Notes: generated by a model from the letters alone, not told the origin. A DNA stretch of 64,000 bases from Serripes groenlandicus (GCA_031761405.1 JASEVX010000017.1:8934798-8998797); one strand, 5' to 3'. Positions 12,214-22,305 are shown, counted from the first letter of the stretch. Translations and numbers: made by a program.

Positions 12214-12456
12214 TGATAACATGTTTGAACAGCCTCTGGTGCGAGAGGTCGCCTTTCGATTCTCGACCAGGTCATACCAAAGCCTTCAACAATGGTTGAA
12301 ATGGCTTTGCGTCCTTAGCGCGCAGGATTTTCGGGTAAGATTTCAAACTGACTCGCTGGTGTCAGGATAAATGGACTAGTAGAACTGGTAACTTACCCAG
12401 CAAACGCCGTGATATAACTTTAGAATAGTTGAAAGCGGCGTTTAACACCATACAAA
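12214..12456 (+). mobile_element. tRNA-derived SINE type 1, block copy 2
   Basis: Same element and junction as 8995-9237, with a handful of substitutions. Here the sequence continues past the A-rich tail into a TTTG microsatellite and a second, oppositely oriented SINE, which the gap hides in copy 1. The frame 12182-12370 spans satellite and SINE and is not a gene. Confidence 0.8.
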
Positions 12457-12493
12457 TAAAAATAATAATAAAAAAGAGAAAGAACTAACAATT

Positions 12494-12625
12494 TGTTTGT
12501 TTGTTTGTTTGGAGTTTAACGCCGCTTTCAACAACTTTGGTCATATCACGGCGGTCAGTGCACCTACCCATGTTTTCCAGGCTTTCACACACCAGTACTT
12601 ACACAACATTCTTTCGAAGCCACTG
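12494..12625 (-). mobile_element. SINE type 2 fragment
   Basis: On the minus strand the tail is the complement of GTTTAACGCCGCTTTCAAC and TCATATCACGGCGGTCAG. It shares the tail with type 1 SINEs but has a different body (complement of CACACCAGTACT). The adjoining (TTTG)n at 12494-12512 is the complement of its simple-repeat tail. It meets the previous SINE tail to tail. Confidence 0.7.
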
Positions 12626-12639
12626 ACTACAAAGAACTA

Positions 12640-12956
12640 ACAAACGTTCGAGCGACTGCAGATACTGTGACAAATAAAACCAAGTAAACTTTGATAATTT
12701 TGCTCCACCCGAAAGGAATCAAACATGATATATCAACAACGCATGAATGAAAAAGCAAATTATCTTTTTTTTTTTAAAAATGTTCTAAAATGAATGACAG
12801 CTAATCCTTCTTGAGATGTAACAGGGAAATATTCTGGGAAAGTTGATCGATGCACCAAATGTGTAAACTGCATCAGTATGTGCACAGGAAATGAATGAAT
12901 GAAATGCCATAATATTGACTGAATTGTTAAAGCAGACTTGTAAAGATCTTATTCGG
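12640..12956. other. Unassigned AT-rich sequence
   Basis: No repeat or gene recognised. Confidence 0.35.
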
Positions 12957-13140
12957 TTAACCATTTTCCACACACACTATATATACACATCTGCAGTAAG
13001 CAACGAGAAAATCATCGTGGTAAAACATAAGGAAAATCTCTATAAATCAAAATTTAATTATAGAACCGAGTTGCATCATTATGAACAGGTTTTCCTTTTG
13101 TCACACTGTTTGTAAAAGTGGTTTTCTTCAGGTGCATGTG
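12957..13140 (+). mobile_element. Family C MITE, diverged
   Basis: TTAACCATTTTCCACACAC at the left corresponds to the family end, followed by CATCTGCAG. Internal GAAAATCTCTATAAATC and TTTTCCTTTTGTCACA match the interior. The central hairpin is decayed and the right end is weak (TTCTTCAGGTGCATGTGG). One of the older copies. Confidence 0.55.
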
Positions 13141-13337
13141 GTAAAATCGAACATACGCGATTTGGCGAACAAATCAGACGTGCTTTAGAACATAATATGG
13201 CCATCTATGCCTATTTTAATATTCATTTCCCCTTACATAATAATGTGTCTAATTGATAACACCTCTTCCCTTAGGATATCACATATAAAAAGGTTTAATC
13301 CAGTGGTGCTATAATAAGAGGTTTGCTCCTGAAGCTG

Positions 13338-13372
13338 ACTCTTGAAAACATTGTGGCAAAAGGAGAAATTAC
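13338..13372 (+). mobile_element. Family C fragment
   Basis: Only TTGAAAACATTGTGGCAAAAGG and the following GAGAAATTACTC survive, the left arm of the central hairpin. Confidence 0.5.
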
Positions 13373-13920
13373 TCGCAGACTTTATCAACTCATTCAATGT
13401 CAAGTGATTTACCGAGATTTACCGAGATTTACCACCGAGATTTACCGAAATTTATCGAGAAAACTGCCTGAAAAATCTCCTGAGCGCGATGTAGCAGAAA
13501 ATTGAATTTTGATTTTTAGCCGAAAGGTAGGTATTTGATTTTGTCTGGTGTATTGGTAAACGAATTTCTGCTGATTTGGATTTTTGACGAGTTGATTTCG
13601 GGAATTTCCTCTTTGAGCTAGTAGGAACCAACACGCTGGAAAAAATACTAAATACTTACTATCCAACTAAAGAATCTAAACGATTTAAAACTAGAACTAG
13701 ATTTCAATTTCTTTGTTTCTGCCAATTTGTACACGGTACAAACTTTTGCGGTACTTAAAATTTAGCAACATACATTGTGAAATAAGATGGCATATATACA
13801 TACATATACATATCCGAATATATACAAATATAATATATAGATCATCCTAATATTCTACGAGAAATGTAATTCAGTTTCTATCGAGTTAAATGTTTAAGAT
13901 AGCCTAGTAAAACTATAATT

Positions 13921-14374
13921 GAGCCGTCCCGTGAGAAAACCAATTATGGCCTCTGAGTAAATGTATCGTCCCAGATCGGCATGCGAATTCCGTGCAGATT
14001 GATCCGGGCCGACACAGTCCGTCTCAGGGGGGTGGGGGGGGGGGGGGTGGGGTGGGGGGTAGAGGTATAGAGTAAGGATTCCTGAAACAGAAAATCCACA
14101 CAAGGCGAAAAGTGTCTGTCCGGATTATCCTGCGCGGCTCATATCAATATATCTGCGTAATGTATCGACCAGATCAGCCTGCGCTATCCGCGCAGACTGA
14201 TCCGGCCGACACATTCCGTCTTAGGGGGATAGATGTATAGAGTAGTGATTCCTGAAACAGAAAATCTATAGGAAGCGAAAAGTGTCGGTCCGGATTATCC
14301 TGCGCGGCTTGACTAGGCTGATCCGGGTCGATACTTAACGCGGATTCCACGTTGGTTTTTTCGCGGGACGGCTC
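13921..14374 (-). mobile_element. Family A dimer with G-rich tract
   Basis: GAGCCGTCCCGTGAG at the left and CGCGGGACGGCTC at the right enclose two incomplete A units, both inverted. The junction reads GCGGCTCATATCAATATATC near 14138. The same junction occurs in the dimer at 63604-63974, so the dimer probably moved as one unit. The left unit holds a long poly-G tract. Open frames here are read-through only. Confidence 0.8.
14027..14060 (+). other. Poly-G tract, G-quadruplex capable
   Basis: Thirty-four bases that are G except for four T, including a run of 14 G. The run sits where other family A copies have only CTCAGGGGGATAGAG, so it is a local expansion inside the element. Four or more G-runs make quadruplex folding plausible. 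Length in such tracts is error-prone in assemblies. Confidence 0.8.
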
Positions 14375-14530
14375 AATGATTAGTTTGTGGATGCGTGTGG
14401 TTTAATATTGGTCGCTTCCAGTTTACCTGAACGATCGATAACAAAACCAATTAAGACTAATTAAGAGACTTTTGTTCACAGATAATGAACAGTTACTTAT
14501 TTATATAGGTATATATCATAAGGTTAGGAG

Positions 14531-14782
14531 CTTAATCCATTCCAAAATAAAACAAAATTGCAGCAGACAACTTTGATATATTTTGGAGAAAAAAAAAGGA
14601 AAATCTCTTTAAACAAATGTTTAGATAACGTACAAAGTTGACAACAGTGTTGCTAATGTAAAGATTGCACATAATGTAAAAATCACACATAATGAGCAAT
14701 TTTTTCATTTGTCAAAAGTTTTTCAAAAGACTGAGTTCGATGCAGAGGCGTCAGAAAGCGTACGCATGTTGAAAAGGGATAA
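14531..14782 (+). mobile_element. Family C MITE, diverged
   Basis: TTGCAGCAGACAACTTTG at the left and ATGCAGAGGCGTCAGAAAGC at the right. The centre has partly duplicated: CACATAATG occurs at about 14669 and 14688. The terminal TTAA is recognisable at the left only (CTTAATCCATTCC). Confidence 0.75.
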
Positions 14783-14925
14783 CTTCATCTGTGCCCAGTA
14801 AAATCATCACAACTGAAGTTATGCCCGTGATTTAGAATATGTCAACAACCTTTTGTACTGTAGTTGTTATCCTTTTTAATATTCACGAATAGCCTGACTT
14901 TAATTTCCGTTCTCGCACGGTGTTC

Positions 14926-15155
14926 TTAACACCCTTTCCCACATACATCACATATGCAGCAGACGAAATTGAAAACAGTTGTGCAAAATACATATATGGA
15001 AAATCTCTATAAATGAATGTATAATTACTGAAAAAACATAATGGCAAAAAGGTGAAATTGCTCGTTTTGAGCAATTTCACCTTTTATCACAATGTTTTCA
15101 AAAGTCGTCTGCTGCAGATAAGTCAGCATGCGTCTATAGGTGGGAAAGGGTTTAT
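14926..15155 (+). mobile_element. Family C MITE, near complete
   Basis: TTAACACCCTTTCCCACATAC at the left, GTGGGAAAGGGTTTATA at the right. A perfect central hairpin, AAGGTGAAATTGCTC/GAGCAATTTCACCTT, lies around 15054-15085. The frames 14883-15080 and 15052-15339 read through it. Confidence 0.9.
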
Positions 15156-15319
15156 AGAACCCAGTAATCGAATTTACAGAAGTCATATTGTTTATATAAC
15201 CTGTTGTGAGCGGTCATGCGATTCAACAACAGTAAAACCCGTCCTACGTCCTACTGACACCATCATTGCAACATGTCTCAAGAAACCTCCAGGTTGTTTC
15301 GGTGCATTTACTAAGGATG

Positions 15320-15477
15320 TACATTCAAACTTGTGTTAGTGGCTACCTCTGTAAAACAGCCTACTTGTATTAAGCAGCCACTCGAATATTAACAAAAACA
15401 GCATATTCTACTTTATATATTCAGCAGCCAAACTTTGATTCTCTCCTTGATGGCTGCTTAAATCAAGTTTGACTGTA
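15320..15477 (+). mobile_element. Family J MITE
   Basis: Begins ACATTCAAACTTGTGTTAG and ends AAATCAAGTTTGACTGTA, so the ends are inverted repeats of TACAGTCAAACTTG. The inner GTGGCTACC...GATGGCTGC also pairs. Homologous to 35200-35357. The TACAGT end with flanking TA suggests a Tc1/mariner-type element. Confidence 0.65.
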
Positions 15478-15587
15478 TATAAGTCGCTCCAAGATATTTT
15501 GGAAATAAACCCTTTCTCACATATTACAAATCTGCAACATGATTAAAGCAATTAGCTATTTCATATAGTTTCTTTTGAACTTATTAA

Positions 15588-15639
15588 TTTAACGTCGATT
15601 GTGAAACTAGATTTCAGTTTTCGTTAATCATGTTCCTGC
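15588..15639 (-). mobile_element. SINE type 3 tail fragment
   Basis: AACGTCGATTGTGAAACTAG and TTTCAGTTTTCGTTAATCA match the inverted tail of the SINE at 49986-50190. Family B has inserted immediately next to it. Confidence 0.5.
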
Positions 15640-15985
15640 CAGGGGCGTAGCTTTGCAATAATCAATGTGAAGGCCGTCTCATGAGAAAATCAACATTGTG
15701 GTCTCAGCGTAAAGTATCGACCCGGATCAGTCTAAGCATGCCACACAGGCCTACCCGGATAGACACTTTTCGCTTCCTGTGGATTTTCTGTTTCAGGAAT
15801 AACTACTCTATACATATATCCCCCTAAGACGGAATGTGTCGGCCGGATCAGTCTGCGCGGTCAGCGCAGGCTGATCTGGTCGATACATTACGCATATGTC
15901 TATCGCCGCAGATGCATTTTTGGGGGCATTTTGAGAAAAAATGTGTAGGCACGTGCCTACACTGCCTAAGAGAGCTACGCCCCTG
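15640..15985 (+). mobile_element. Family B composite element carrying an A-like core, copy 1
   Basis: CAGGGGCGTAGCT at the left is the inverted repeat of AGCTACGCCCCTG at the right. Inside are GTAGGCACGTGCCTACA, itself a palindrome, and a family A-like core from GGCCGTCTCATGAG to ATACATTACGCA. CCTGC flanks both sides, possibly part of a target duplication. YAGGG ends are typical of hAT elements. The same composite recurs at 18111 and 59836. Frames 15834-16079 and 15848-16042 are read-through. Confidence 0.88.
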
Positions 15986-16510
15986 CCTGCTTCCTGGAGA
16001 CATATCTGGTACTTGCGTCGTTTGTGTGGGGAAAAAAATCAAATGTATAACCCGATCATCTCAAAGTCGGGACCTCTAATATGAAAGAATGACGCTCCAC
16101 AACTGATTAATTTGATAGATTACGATTCGTTATAATGCGAAATAAATTGCTAACTTTTGAAAATTACTTTCTGTCTACTTTCCTGCTGTGCTTGGATTTA
16201 ATCGTTCTACAAAGACGACTTTCTTTAAACAACAAAGATACTTTAGAACCTGCGTATCATAATGAATATCATTGATTTGCCGCCTGTAAGAGTAACATCA
16301 AGACCCATTCCACGCTAAGCACATACCAATTAACGTAGACGTATATAATGGGACATGGACAAGCTATGCCAGCACCTGTTTAATTACATATCATTGGTTA
16401 CAGGTATGCGAAATAAATTAGGATATACTACTAACAATACGGCTTTGACTGACCGCACGAATTGACCTTCAAGACGTATACATAGTACGAGCGTGTTTCA
16501 GAGTATGCAT
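15986..16510. other. Unassigned sequence
   Basis: No repeat or coding signal recognised. Confidence 0.35.
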
Positions 16511-16516
16511 TGGGAC

Positions 16517-16745
16517 TAATTGATTGATTGATTGATTGGGGTTTAACGCCGTTTTTAACAATTTATCAGTTATATCACGGCGGCCAGTTCACCTACTCAC
16601 GTCTTTCCTGGTTTTCTCACACCAGTACTCCACACAACAATCTTCCCAAGCAACTGGCTGCTTTTCCACGTATACTTACTGGACCGGTGGTCTTAATGCA
16701 TCTGAGTACAGTGAAGAATAAGACGAGCCTGTGTATACACTAGCT
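16517..16745 (-). mobile_element. SINE type 2, tail and body
   Basis: The minus-strand tail is the complement of GGGGTTTAACGCCG with a TGAT simple repeat (16518-16538). The body includes the complement of TATATCACGGCGGCCAGTTC, CACACCAGTACTCCACACAAC and CAAGCAACTGGCTGC. The tRNA-like head is missing. The frames 16528-16743 and 16536-16721 are by-products. Confidence 0.75.
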
Positions 16746-16825
16746 TAAACGTCATTCTATATTTAATGTAGAAGCATATTTTGACAAAATACTAGAACTA
16801 AAGCCCCATTAGTTCGACTACAAAC

Positions 16826-17073
16826 CGAGGGCTTGGTGTGAAATGGTTGTAACTAAAAACCTATCTTGAAAACCCTGGTTTAGGAGCAATTTTGACCCCT
16901 TTGTAAACAATGCAAATTTAGGTGCCATTGCTCAGAACGAGCAATGGCATCTAAATTTCCATTGTTTACCAAGAAAAATGATTTAACGCTTTTAAAGATT
17001 TAACCTTGGTAAAAATCATACCAAGTAAAAATCATACCAATTTTAGTTACAACTGTTTCACGCCAAGCCCTCG
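16826..17073 (+). mobile_element. Family F MITE, copy 1
   Basis: CGAGGGCTTGGTGTGAAA at the left pairs with TTTCACGCCAAGCCCTCG at the right. It is flanked by AAAC on both sides (16822-16825 and 17074-17077), a 4-bp target duplication. The central hairpin is AGGTGCCATTGCTC...GAGCAATGGCATC. An internal CATACCAAGTAAAAAT is duplicated near the right end. No coding capacity. Confidence 0.9.
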
Positions 17074-17109
17074 AAACGTACCTTTATAATTATGATCTCT
17101 CTATGGAGA

Positions 17110-17308
17110 GTAAAAACTCAGTTATATCACGGCTTTCCTTTGCTACCTTTAATAACTACTGGGACCATTTATCCTGAGTCTTAATGCTACACTCCGAGCA
17201 CTAAGGACGTTAAGCCATTATAACTATTTTATAGTCTTTGGCATGTCGCGGTCGGGGATCGAACCATGGAACTCCCGCATCTGAGGCGGACTCTCTACCA
17301 ACACAACA
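17110..17308 (-). mobile_element. tRNA-derived SINE type 1
   Basis: From the tail side: GTTATATCACGGC, CTACTGGGACCATTTATCC, then GCGGTCGGGGATCGAACC, which on the minus strand is a good B-box (GGTTCGATCCC). The A-box region is the complement of CGGACTCTCTACCA. The A-box to B-box spacing suits a tRNA-derived head. Confidence 0.75.
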
Positions 17309-18110
17309 CAGAGGAAGTTATACAGGCAGTCTTGGACTAGTTGGCTTACACTGTAGTCTGATTTGAGTATACTTCTTTGGATGTATTTTTGTAGCACTGC
17401 TTTTAGTTACCTATTCAATTTGGACGACCCTAACCCTGTGATACATTAATCCTTTAAATTAATAAATTTCGCCAATTATACGAAAATGAATTCGTATATA
17501 ATATAGTGATCTTTCATTTATAATAATTAAATAATATAATTAATTTTCAATTGCAAATGTCGACTAACTTTCTGTTTGGAATAAGGCCTACTACTTAATC
17601 ACACACGGCACCCAGTTTCAGAATGCAATAGCTCTAGATAACTGTACTATTTGAATGCAAACAACAAATTGAGAACAAATCATATAAATATACCGTATCT
17701 AAACGTCTAGGGATATAAAAGGCACATGTAAATAAATTCCGAGAAAAAAATCATCTAGATGCCTGAGAGATCTGATTGCTTTCTGCGAATGCTATTACAA
17801 ATCATGGAAAAGCATTTTATCAAACAGCGTTTTTGTCTTTCATGTTCTTTAATTTTTTTGCAGGTAAACCGCATTTCAAAAAGACTACCCAGCTGGAGTC
17901 GAACGGAACACAAATGTCGTAGAGGACTCGACCTTAGCCACCAGACAAGGTCGTCATGATGACGCCATGCTTGTAATTACATTTTCCCGTTTTTACAAAC
18001 AAGTTTTAATATTATACTTATTCTAATTTTTATATTCTAAATGCACAAAGTAATAAAGTTTAAGATCTGCTTAACCTTATAACAAAAAGAAACACCTGGA
18101 ATATTTAGAT
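17309..18110. other. Unassigned AT-rich sequence
   Basis: Contains several long AT runs. The frame 17759-17959 shows no recognisable domain and I do not support it as a gene. Confidence 0.35.
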
Positions 18111-18450
18111 CAGGGGCGTAGCTTGGCAGTAATCAATGTGTAGGCCGTCACGTGAGAAAATCAACATTGTGGGCACTGCGTAAAGTATCGACCCGGATAA
18201 GCCTAAGCATGCCACACAGGCGTACCCGGATATACACTGTTGGCCTCCTGTGAATTTTCTGTTTCAGGAATCACTACTCTATCTATCCCCCCTTAGACGG
18301 AATGTGTCGGTTGGATCAGTCTGCGCGGACAGCGCAGGCTGATCTGGTCGATACATTACGCAGATGTGTATCGCCGCAGTTGCATTTTGGGGCATTTTTA
18401 GAAAAAATGTGTAGGCACGTGCCTACAGTGCCTAAGGGAGCTACGCCCCT
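18111..18450 (+). mobile_element. Family B composite element carrying an A-like core, copy 2
   Basis: CAGGGGCGTAGCTTGG to GGGAGCTACGCCCCT, with the same internal order as copy 1: AATCAATGTGTAGGCCGTC, A-like core, GTAGGCACGTGCCTAC. Divergence between copies 1 and 2 is spread along the length, so the composite is not a recent duplication of this locus. Confidence 0.88.
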
Positions 18451-18935
18451 ACAGATACTTGAACCACATCTACCAATTTCTTAAAAATAAGACCAAAGTA
18501 CTTCGCTGTACGTATATTGGATCTGACGACACCGCGTAAAAGATCGCCTCGAATTGACCCTATTCTTTTAACTATTCCATACAAACACCGCTTCTCCATC
18601 TCGTTTATTTATGTATTGTTCAAGGAAATATTCCACTTCAAGGGTTGGACCGAGGGCAGAGGAGGACTAGTATGCCATGTATAAAAAACTAAGAATGAGT
18701 TTATTAATGCCAAAACAATAATATATGCTTACAGATCAGTATATACAATATACATAAACTTAAATATGTGACATATCAAGAGGACAAATACAGCCGCCAT
18801 ATGCGAAGCCCGCCCAAAGACAGCCTGCCCAAAGGAGATTATGCGCTAGGAGCCACACATGAGAAAACTCATGAAAAAAAGTAAAACATAAAATATAAAA
18901 CACGTTTATTTATTTATATGGCTTTATCTCCTGGG
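18451..18935. other. Unassigned sequence
   Basis: No feature recognised. Confidence 0.35.
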
Positions 18936-18980
18936 TTGTTTGCAAAAACCTCAATATTGCCATTAGCGCTGAAGGAGATA
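18936..18980 (-). mobile_element. Family E fragment
   Basis: TTGTTTGCAAAAACCTCAAT and GCCATTAGCGCTGAAGGAG match one end of family E. It lies only about 30 bp from a full copy. Confidence 0.6.
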
Positions 18981-19011
18981 AATACAACACAAACTCGTAG
19001 CAGTTATGAAG

Positions 19012-19226
19012 TTAACTCTTTCCGCGCCAAAGGCAATTTCTAGGGTTTTGCAACCAATACAGATTCAGGTGAGTCAGCTCGTAACGAGCTGTCTCACCTG
19101 AAATCAGCATTGTTTGCCTTTTATTCATCAAAATAGTACAACGCTTTTGTTTACATGAGAAATGAAGACGCCCGATTTTAAACATGGAAGAGTCTACTTT
19201 AAACAATTCGTCGCTGAAAGAGTTAA
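19012..19226 (+). mobile_element. Family E MITE, complete
   Basis: TTAACTCTTTCCGCGCC at the left mirrors CGCTGAAAGAGTTAA at the right, so TTAA is present at both edges. The central hairpin is GGTGAGTCAGCTCG-TAA-CGAGCTGTCTCACC (19069-19099). The left arm contains TGAGTCA, the AP-1 consensus, at 19070-19076. The frame 19012-19206 on the minus strand is read-through. Confidence 0.9.
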
Positions 19227-19334
19227 TGCATCTGATATTCTGATGCGTGTTATCTCATTACAGAAAAACAGATAATTACTTTAAAAATGGTAGTAATTAC
19301 ATCCCTCCTTGGTCCTCCGGATTGCGGGGATATC

Positions 19335-19446
19335 ATCAGAACTGCTGGAACGGTGTCAGGATAAAACATACCGGTACAGAAGAACTGATCAATTTCCAAG
19401 GAATGGCAATGAAATATCTGAAATAATGCTCAAAGCGGCGAAAAGA
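19335..19446 (+). mobile_element. SINE type 1 fragment
   Basis: CTGGAACGGTGTCAGGATAA and GAAGAACTGAT match the SINE body, and CTCAAAGCGGCG the tail. The head is not recognisable. Confidence 0.5.
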
Positions 19447-19704
19447 CTTAGATATCGGGAATAAAAATCTGCTAATGACGTGAGCAATTAGCTGCTTTCT
19501 GGTCCGAGTCAGATCCGAAACTGCTTCACATGCCATCTGGCGATGTATTAAAACTTTTCATTTTAACTGAAGCATACACTGAAAACGCATTTCATACGCA
19601 TTTCTACATGTTGTTCAGCATCTGAGTTTAAGTAAGTCTGAAAAGTAAATTTGTATAAAAGGGATGCCACTATCGAACACGTATAAATCACATTTCTACT
19701 CTTT

Positions 19705-19930
19705 AGCATCATTTCCCGCATACATCATACATACATCTGCAACAGATGACTTTAAAAACATTTAGGCAAAATTATGGAAACTCTCTAAATTAAATGAATA
19801 AAGTTGAAAACTTTGTGACAATGTGAAAAATTGCTCAAAATGATCGAATTTTTCTTTTAGTCACACTATTTTCAAAAGTCGTCTGTTGTTAGGGCGCAAG
19901 AAAGCGTATGTTTGTGGTAAATGGTTTATA
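19705..19930 (+). mobile_element. Family C MITE
   Basis: CATTTCCCGCATACATC and ACATCTGCAACAGATGAC at the left; AAGTCGTCTGTTG and GTGGTAAATGG at the right. The hairpin AAAATTGCTC...GATCGAATTTTTC is imperfect. The ends are too diverged to read the target site. Confidence 0.75.
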
Positions 19931-20061
19931 CGGATAGATGTGCAGTGAGTAATTTGAGAACATATTTGTGGTTGTCCTGAAATAACGTTTTAGCACAATA
20001 TTGACAGTATCTGATACGCAGTTTTTAGACATTTCCACAATGGTTTATGGAATAACTGGTT

Positions 20062-20248
20062 GGCTTGAATGGAGTTTTAAGTCGCTTTCCACAGTTTTTC
20101 AGTTATATTTCAGCTATCCCCACAACCCAATGCCAAGGATGGAATCGCTCACTTCCATTTTTAAAGTATTTGGTATGCCCCAACTAGGGATCAAACCCAG
20201 CTCTTCGGCTCTGTAGGCGGTCGGCGTAATTACTACACCACGGGGACG
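20062..20248 (-). mobile_element. tRNA-derived SINE type 1
   Basis: Tail-side AGTCGCTTTCCACAG and TTCAGTTATATTTCAGC. Head-side ACTAGGGATCAAACCC gives GGTTTGATCCC as B-box on the minus strand, with the A-box region the complement of GGCGTAATTACTACACCA. The body is shortened compared with other copies. Confidence 0.7.
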
Positions 20249-20257
20249 GATATTGTT

Positions 20258-20486
20258 CTCTCTTTCCCTCATATAGACACTTTCTGACGCCTCTGCAGTA
20301 GACGGCGTTTTGAGAACATGGCGACAAAAAAAGATATTGCTCAAAACGAGCAATTTCTCCTTCTGTCACCATGTTTTCATCTCTATTCAATTATTGTACT
20401 TTCATTTAAAGGGAGTTTCCAATTTTTTGGGGGTCTGTTTTCAAAGTCGTCTGCTGCAGATTTGTTGTATGTTGTAAAGGGTTAAT
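20258..20486 (-). mobile_element. Family C MITE, near complete
   Basis: The GACGCCTCTGCAG end is at the left and GTCGTCTGCTGCAG...GGGTTAA at the right, so it is inverted. The hairpin is ATTGCTCAAAACGAGCAAT. It abuts the head of the upstream SINE within about 10 bp. Confidence 0.88.
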
Positions 20487-20533
20487 GACTGCCTGTCATA
20501 GAGAAATCAATAGCCGCCGGTACAAGGAAAGGA

Positions 20534-20967
20534 TTTAACTCGTTGCAACTTGCAGACGCACTTTTGAAACATCTACAGCAGACGTCGTTCGAAACACATT
20601 TGCTAACGAGTCATTTATCATAATGAGCAATGTCTCGTTTTGTCGTATCCATTCCAGAGGTCCAGATAAGGAGGGGTTATTCAGCTCTTTTTACCACAAT
20701 TTCTCTCTTATTATTAAAACAATCCCTATATTGTGGGTGCTCAAAAGAATCGTCTCACTGAGACGATTCTTTTGAGTACCCACAACATAGAGTTTAAGGG
20801 TCAAATAAGGATTTCAGAACATGCAAAACGCCCCTTATCTAGAGCTCTGCATGATGATTCTATCCATTACTTATCATTTCAATTATAGAGATTTAAAAAA
20901 TGTATGGCTAGATGTTTTAAAACGTCGTCTGCTGCAGATTTCTTGTATGTGGGAAAGAAAGGGTTAA
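20534..20967 (-). mobile_element. Family C MITE split by a family D insertion
   Basis: Left part TTAACTCGTTGCAACTTGCAG to about 20655, right part from about 20849 to GGGAAAGAAAGGGTTAA. Between them sits a full family D element. The order shows D was still mobile after this C copy inserted. Confidence 0.8.
20656..20848 (+). mobile_element. Family D foldback element nested in family C
   Basis: AGAGGTCCAGATAAGG to CCCCTTATCTAGAGCTCT. The central hairpin has two long, near-perfect arms (GGGTGCTCAAAAGAATCGTC and GACGATTCTTTTGAGTACCC) and almost no loop. I could not read a clean target duplication. Confidence 0.85.
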
Positions 20968-21189
20968 GATACTTTCAGCCAAACAGATGTTCCTAATGAC
21001 GGTGCACACGAGTAAGCCATCAGGACATTTTTTTTTTACCTAGCTTTATAAACACACCAAATTGCAAACAGGTAAAACAGACAACACCGTTCACACGTGG
21101 TACATTCACACAACGACATACATAGCTAGCGTGTGTGTAATACACTTTCTGAGTCTTGAGATCTTGTCGAGATAACGGTTCATGCTCAT

Positions 21190-21391
21190 TGCTCACATAT
21201 ACAACAAATCAGCCTCAGACGACGTTGAACACATATAGGCAAAACTATGAAAATTTCAAATATGAAAATATTATTGTTGAATAGAGTTGAATCTATTTTG
21301 GCCAAGTTTTCCATTTACCTCAATGATTTTTTTTTAAAGTCGTCTGCTTCATATGCTTCAGAATGCGTCTATTTGTAAGAAAGGGATAAAT
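21190..21391 (+). mobile_element. Family C MITE, diverged
   Basis: CTCACATATACAACAAATC and CTCAGACGACGTTGAAC at the left, AAGTCGTCTGCTTC and AAGAAAGGGATAAA at the right. The central hairpin is largely lost. Confidence 0.7.
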
Positions 21392-21406
21392 GTATAATTG
21401 TCGCGT

Positions 21407-21557
21407 TTAACCTTTCCCACATACAACAACAAATCAGCAGCAGACGATTTTGAAGACATGTAGGCAAAACTATGGCAAATCTCTCTAAATCAAAGTATAA
21501 TTAGCTAGGGGTGTTAAAACATCGTTACAAGAGGAGAAATTGGTCGTTTTTGTGAGG
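21407..21557 (+). mobile_element. Family C left half
   Basis: A clean left end, TTAACCTTTCCCACATACAAC, then AGCAGCAGACGATTTTGAAG, ending at the hairpin (AGGAGAAATTGGTCG). The sequence stops matching at the hairpin tip, where breakage of palindromes is common. Confidence 0.75.
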
Positions 21558-21626
21558 GTTATCACCGGTACTTTTAAGTACAAGCGGTCTTGGCATATTG
21601 ATACACTAGAATGTGTGTAATCATTT

Positions 21627-21665
21627 CCGGTACATAACACATTTGCAGCAGCTGACATTTGTTGC
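21627..21665 (+). mobile_element. Family C fragment
   Basis: TACATAACACATTTGCAGCAG and CTGACATTTGTTG only. Confidence 0.45.
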
Positions 21666-21679
21666 ATCTCAATGTTTTG

Positions 21680-21750
21680 GCATGAACCCGACCGGGGATC
21701 GAACCTGCGATCTCCCGCACCGCGGCGGACGCTCTCCCACTACACACAAA
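21680..21750 (-). mobile_element. tRNA-like SINE head
   Basis: ACCGGGGATCGAACCTGCGA gives a perfect-looking B-box GGTTCGATCC on the minus strand, with the A-box region the complement of GACGCTCTCCCACTACAC. No discriminating aminoacyl-stem pairing could be confirmed, so I take it as a SINE head and not a functional tRNA gene. Confidence 0.65.
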
Positions 21751-21754
21751 CTTT

Positions 21755-22135
21755 TAAAATTGTTAGTAACTGCTTCCGTCGTAGACGCTCAGGGGTGTCG
21801 GCTGAGCATTACGACTGACTTGCCTGTCTCAAGATAAATGGACACACAGTACTATTACATTACGACTGACTTGCTGGTCTCAAGATAAATGGACACACAG
21901 TACTATTACATTACGACTGACTTGCTGGTCTCAAGATAAATGGACACACAGTACTATTACATTACGACTGACTTGCTGGTCTCAAGATAAATGGACACAC
22001 AGTACTATGAAATTACGTCTGACTTGCTGGTCTCAAGATTAATGGACACACAGTACTGTTAACTTACGCAGGAGACGTCATGATATAACAGAACAATTGT
22101 TGCACGTGCGCGTAAAACACTAAACAATTTAATAC
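21755..22135 (+). mobile_element. SINE type 1 with 51-bp body expansion
   Basis: Body and tail of a plus-strand SINE: GTTAGTAACTGCTTCCGTC, a tandem array, then TGTTAACTTACGCAGG, CATGATATAACAGAAC and a decayed tail. The array is made of the SINE's own body. In other copies the matching sequence GACTGACTCGCTGGTGTCAG is single. Confidence 0.7.
21808..22062 (+). repeat. 51-bp minisatellite inside a SINE
   Basis: Five units starting at 21808, 21859, 21910, 21961 and 22012. Each reads ATTACGACTGACTTGCTGG, CTCAAGATAAATGGACACAC, AGTACTATT. The middle units are identical, so the expansion is recent. Confidence 0.95.
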
Positions 22136-22305
22136 TTCACCATCGAGACGGTCCTTGAGAATAGGATAATCTCTAAATGTGTGCAAATTATACTTACGGA
22201 GGTGCAGATAAGTGTTATTATCTATCTCCCTTAGAAGTTTTTGTCTATGAGTGCATCGAAGTTACCTACTTTTCTACTTGCCTGGACCTAAAGAATGTAG
22301 GGGTT

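Noticed and set aside
21680..21750. A second tRNA gene candidate
   Set aside because: Same reasoning: B-box present, no full cloverleaf confirmed, SINE context.
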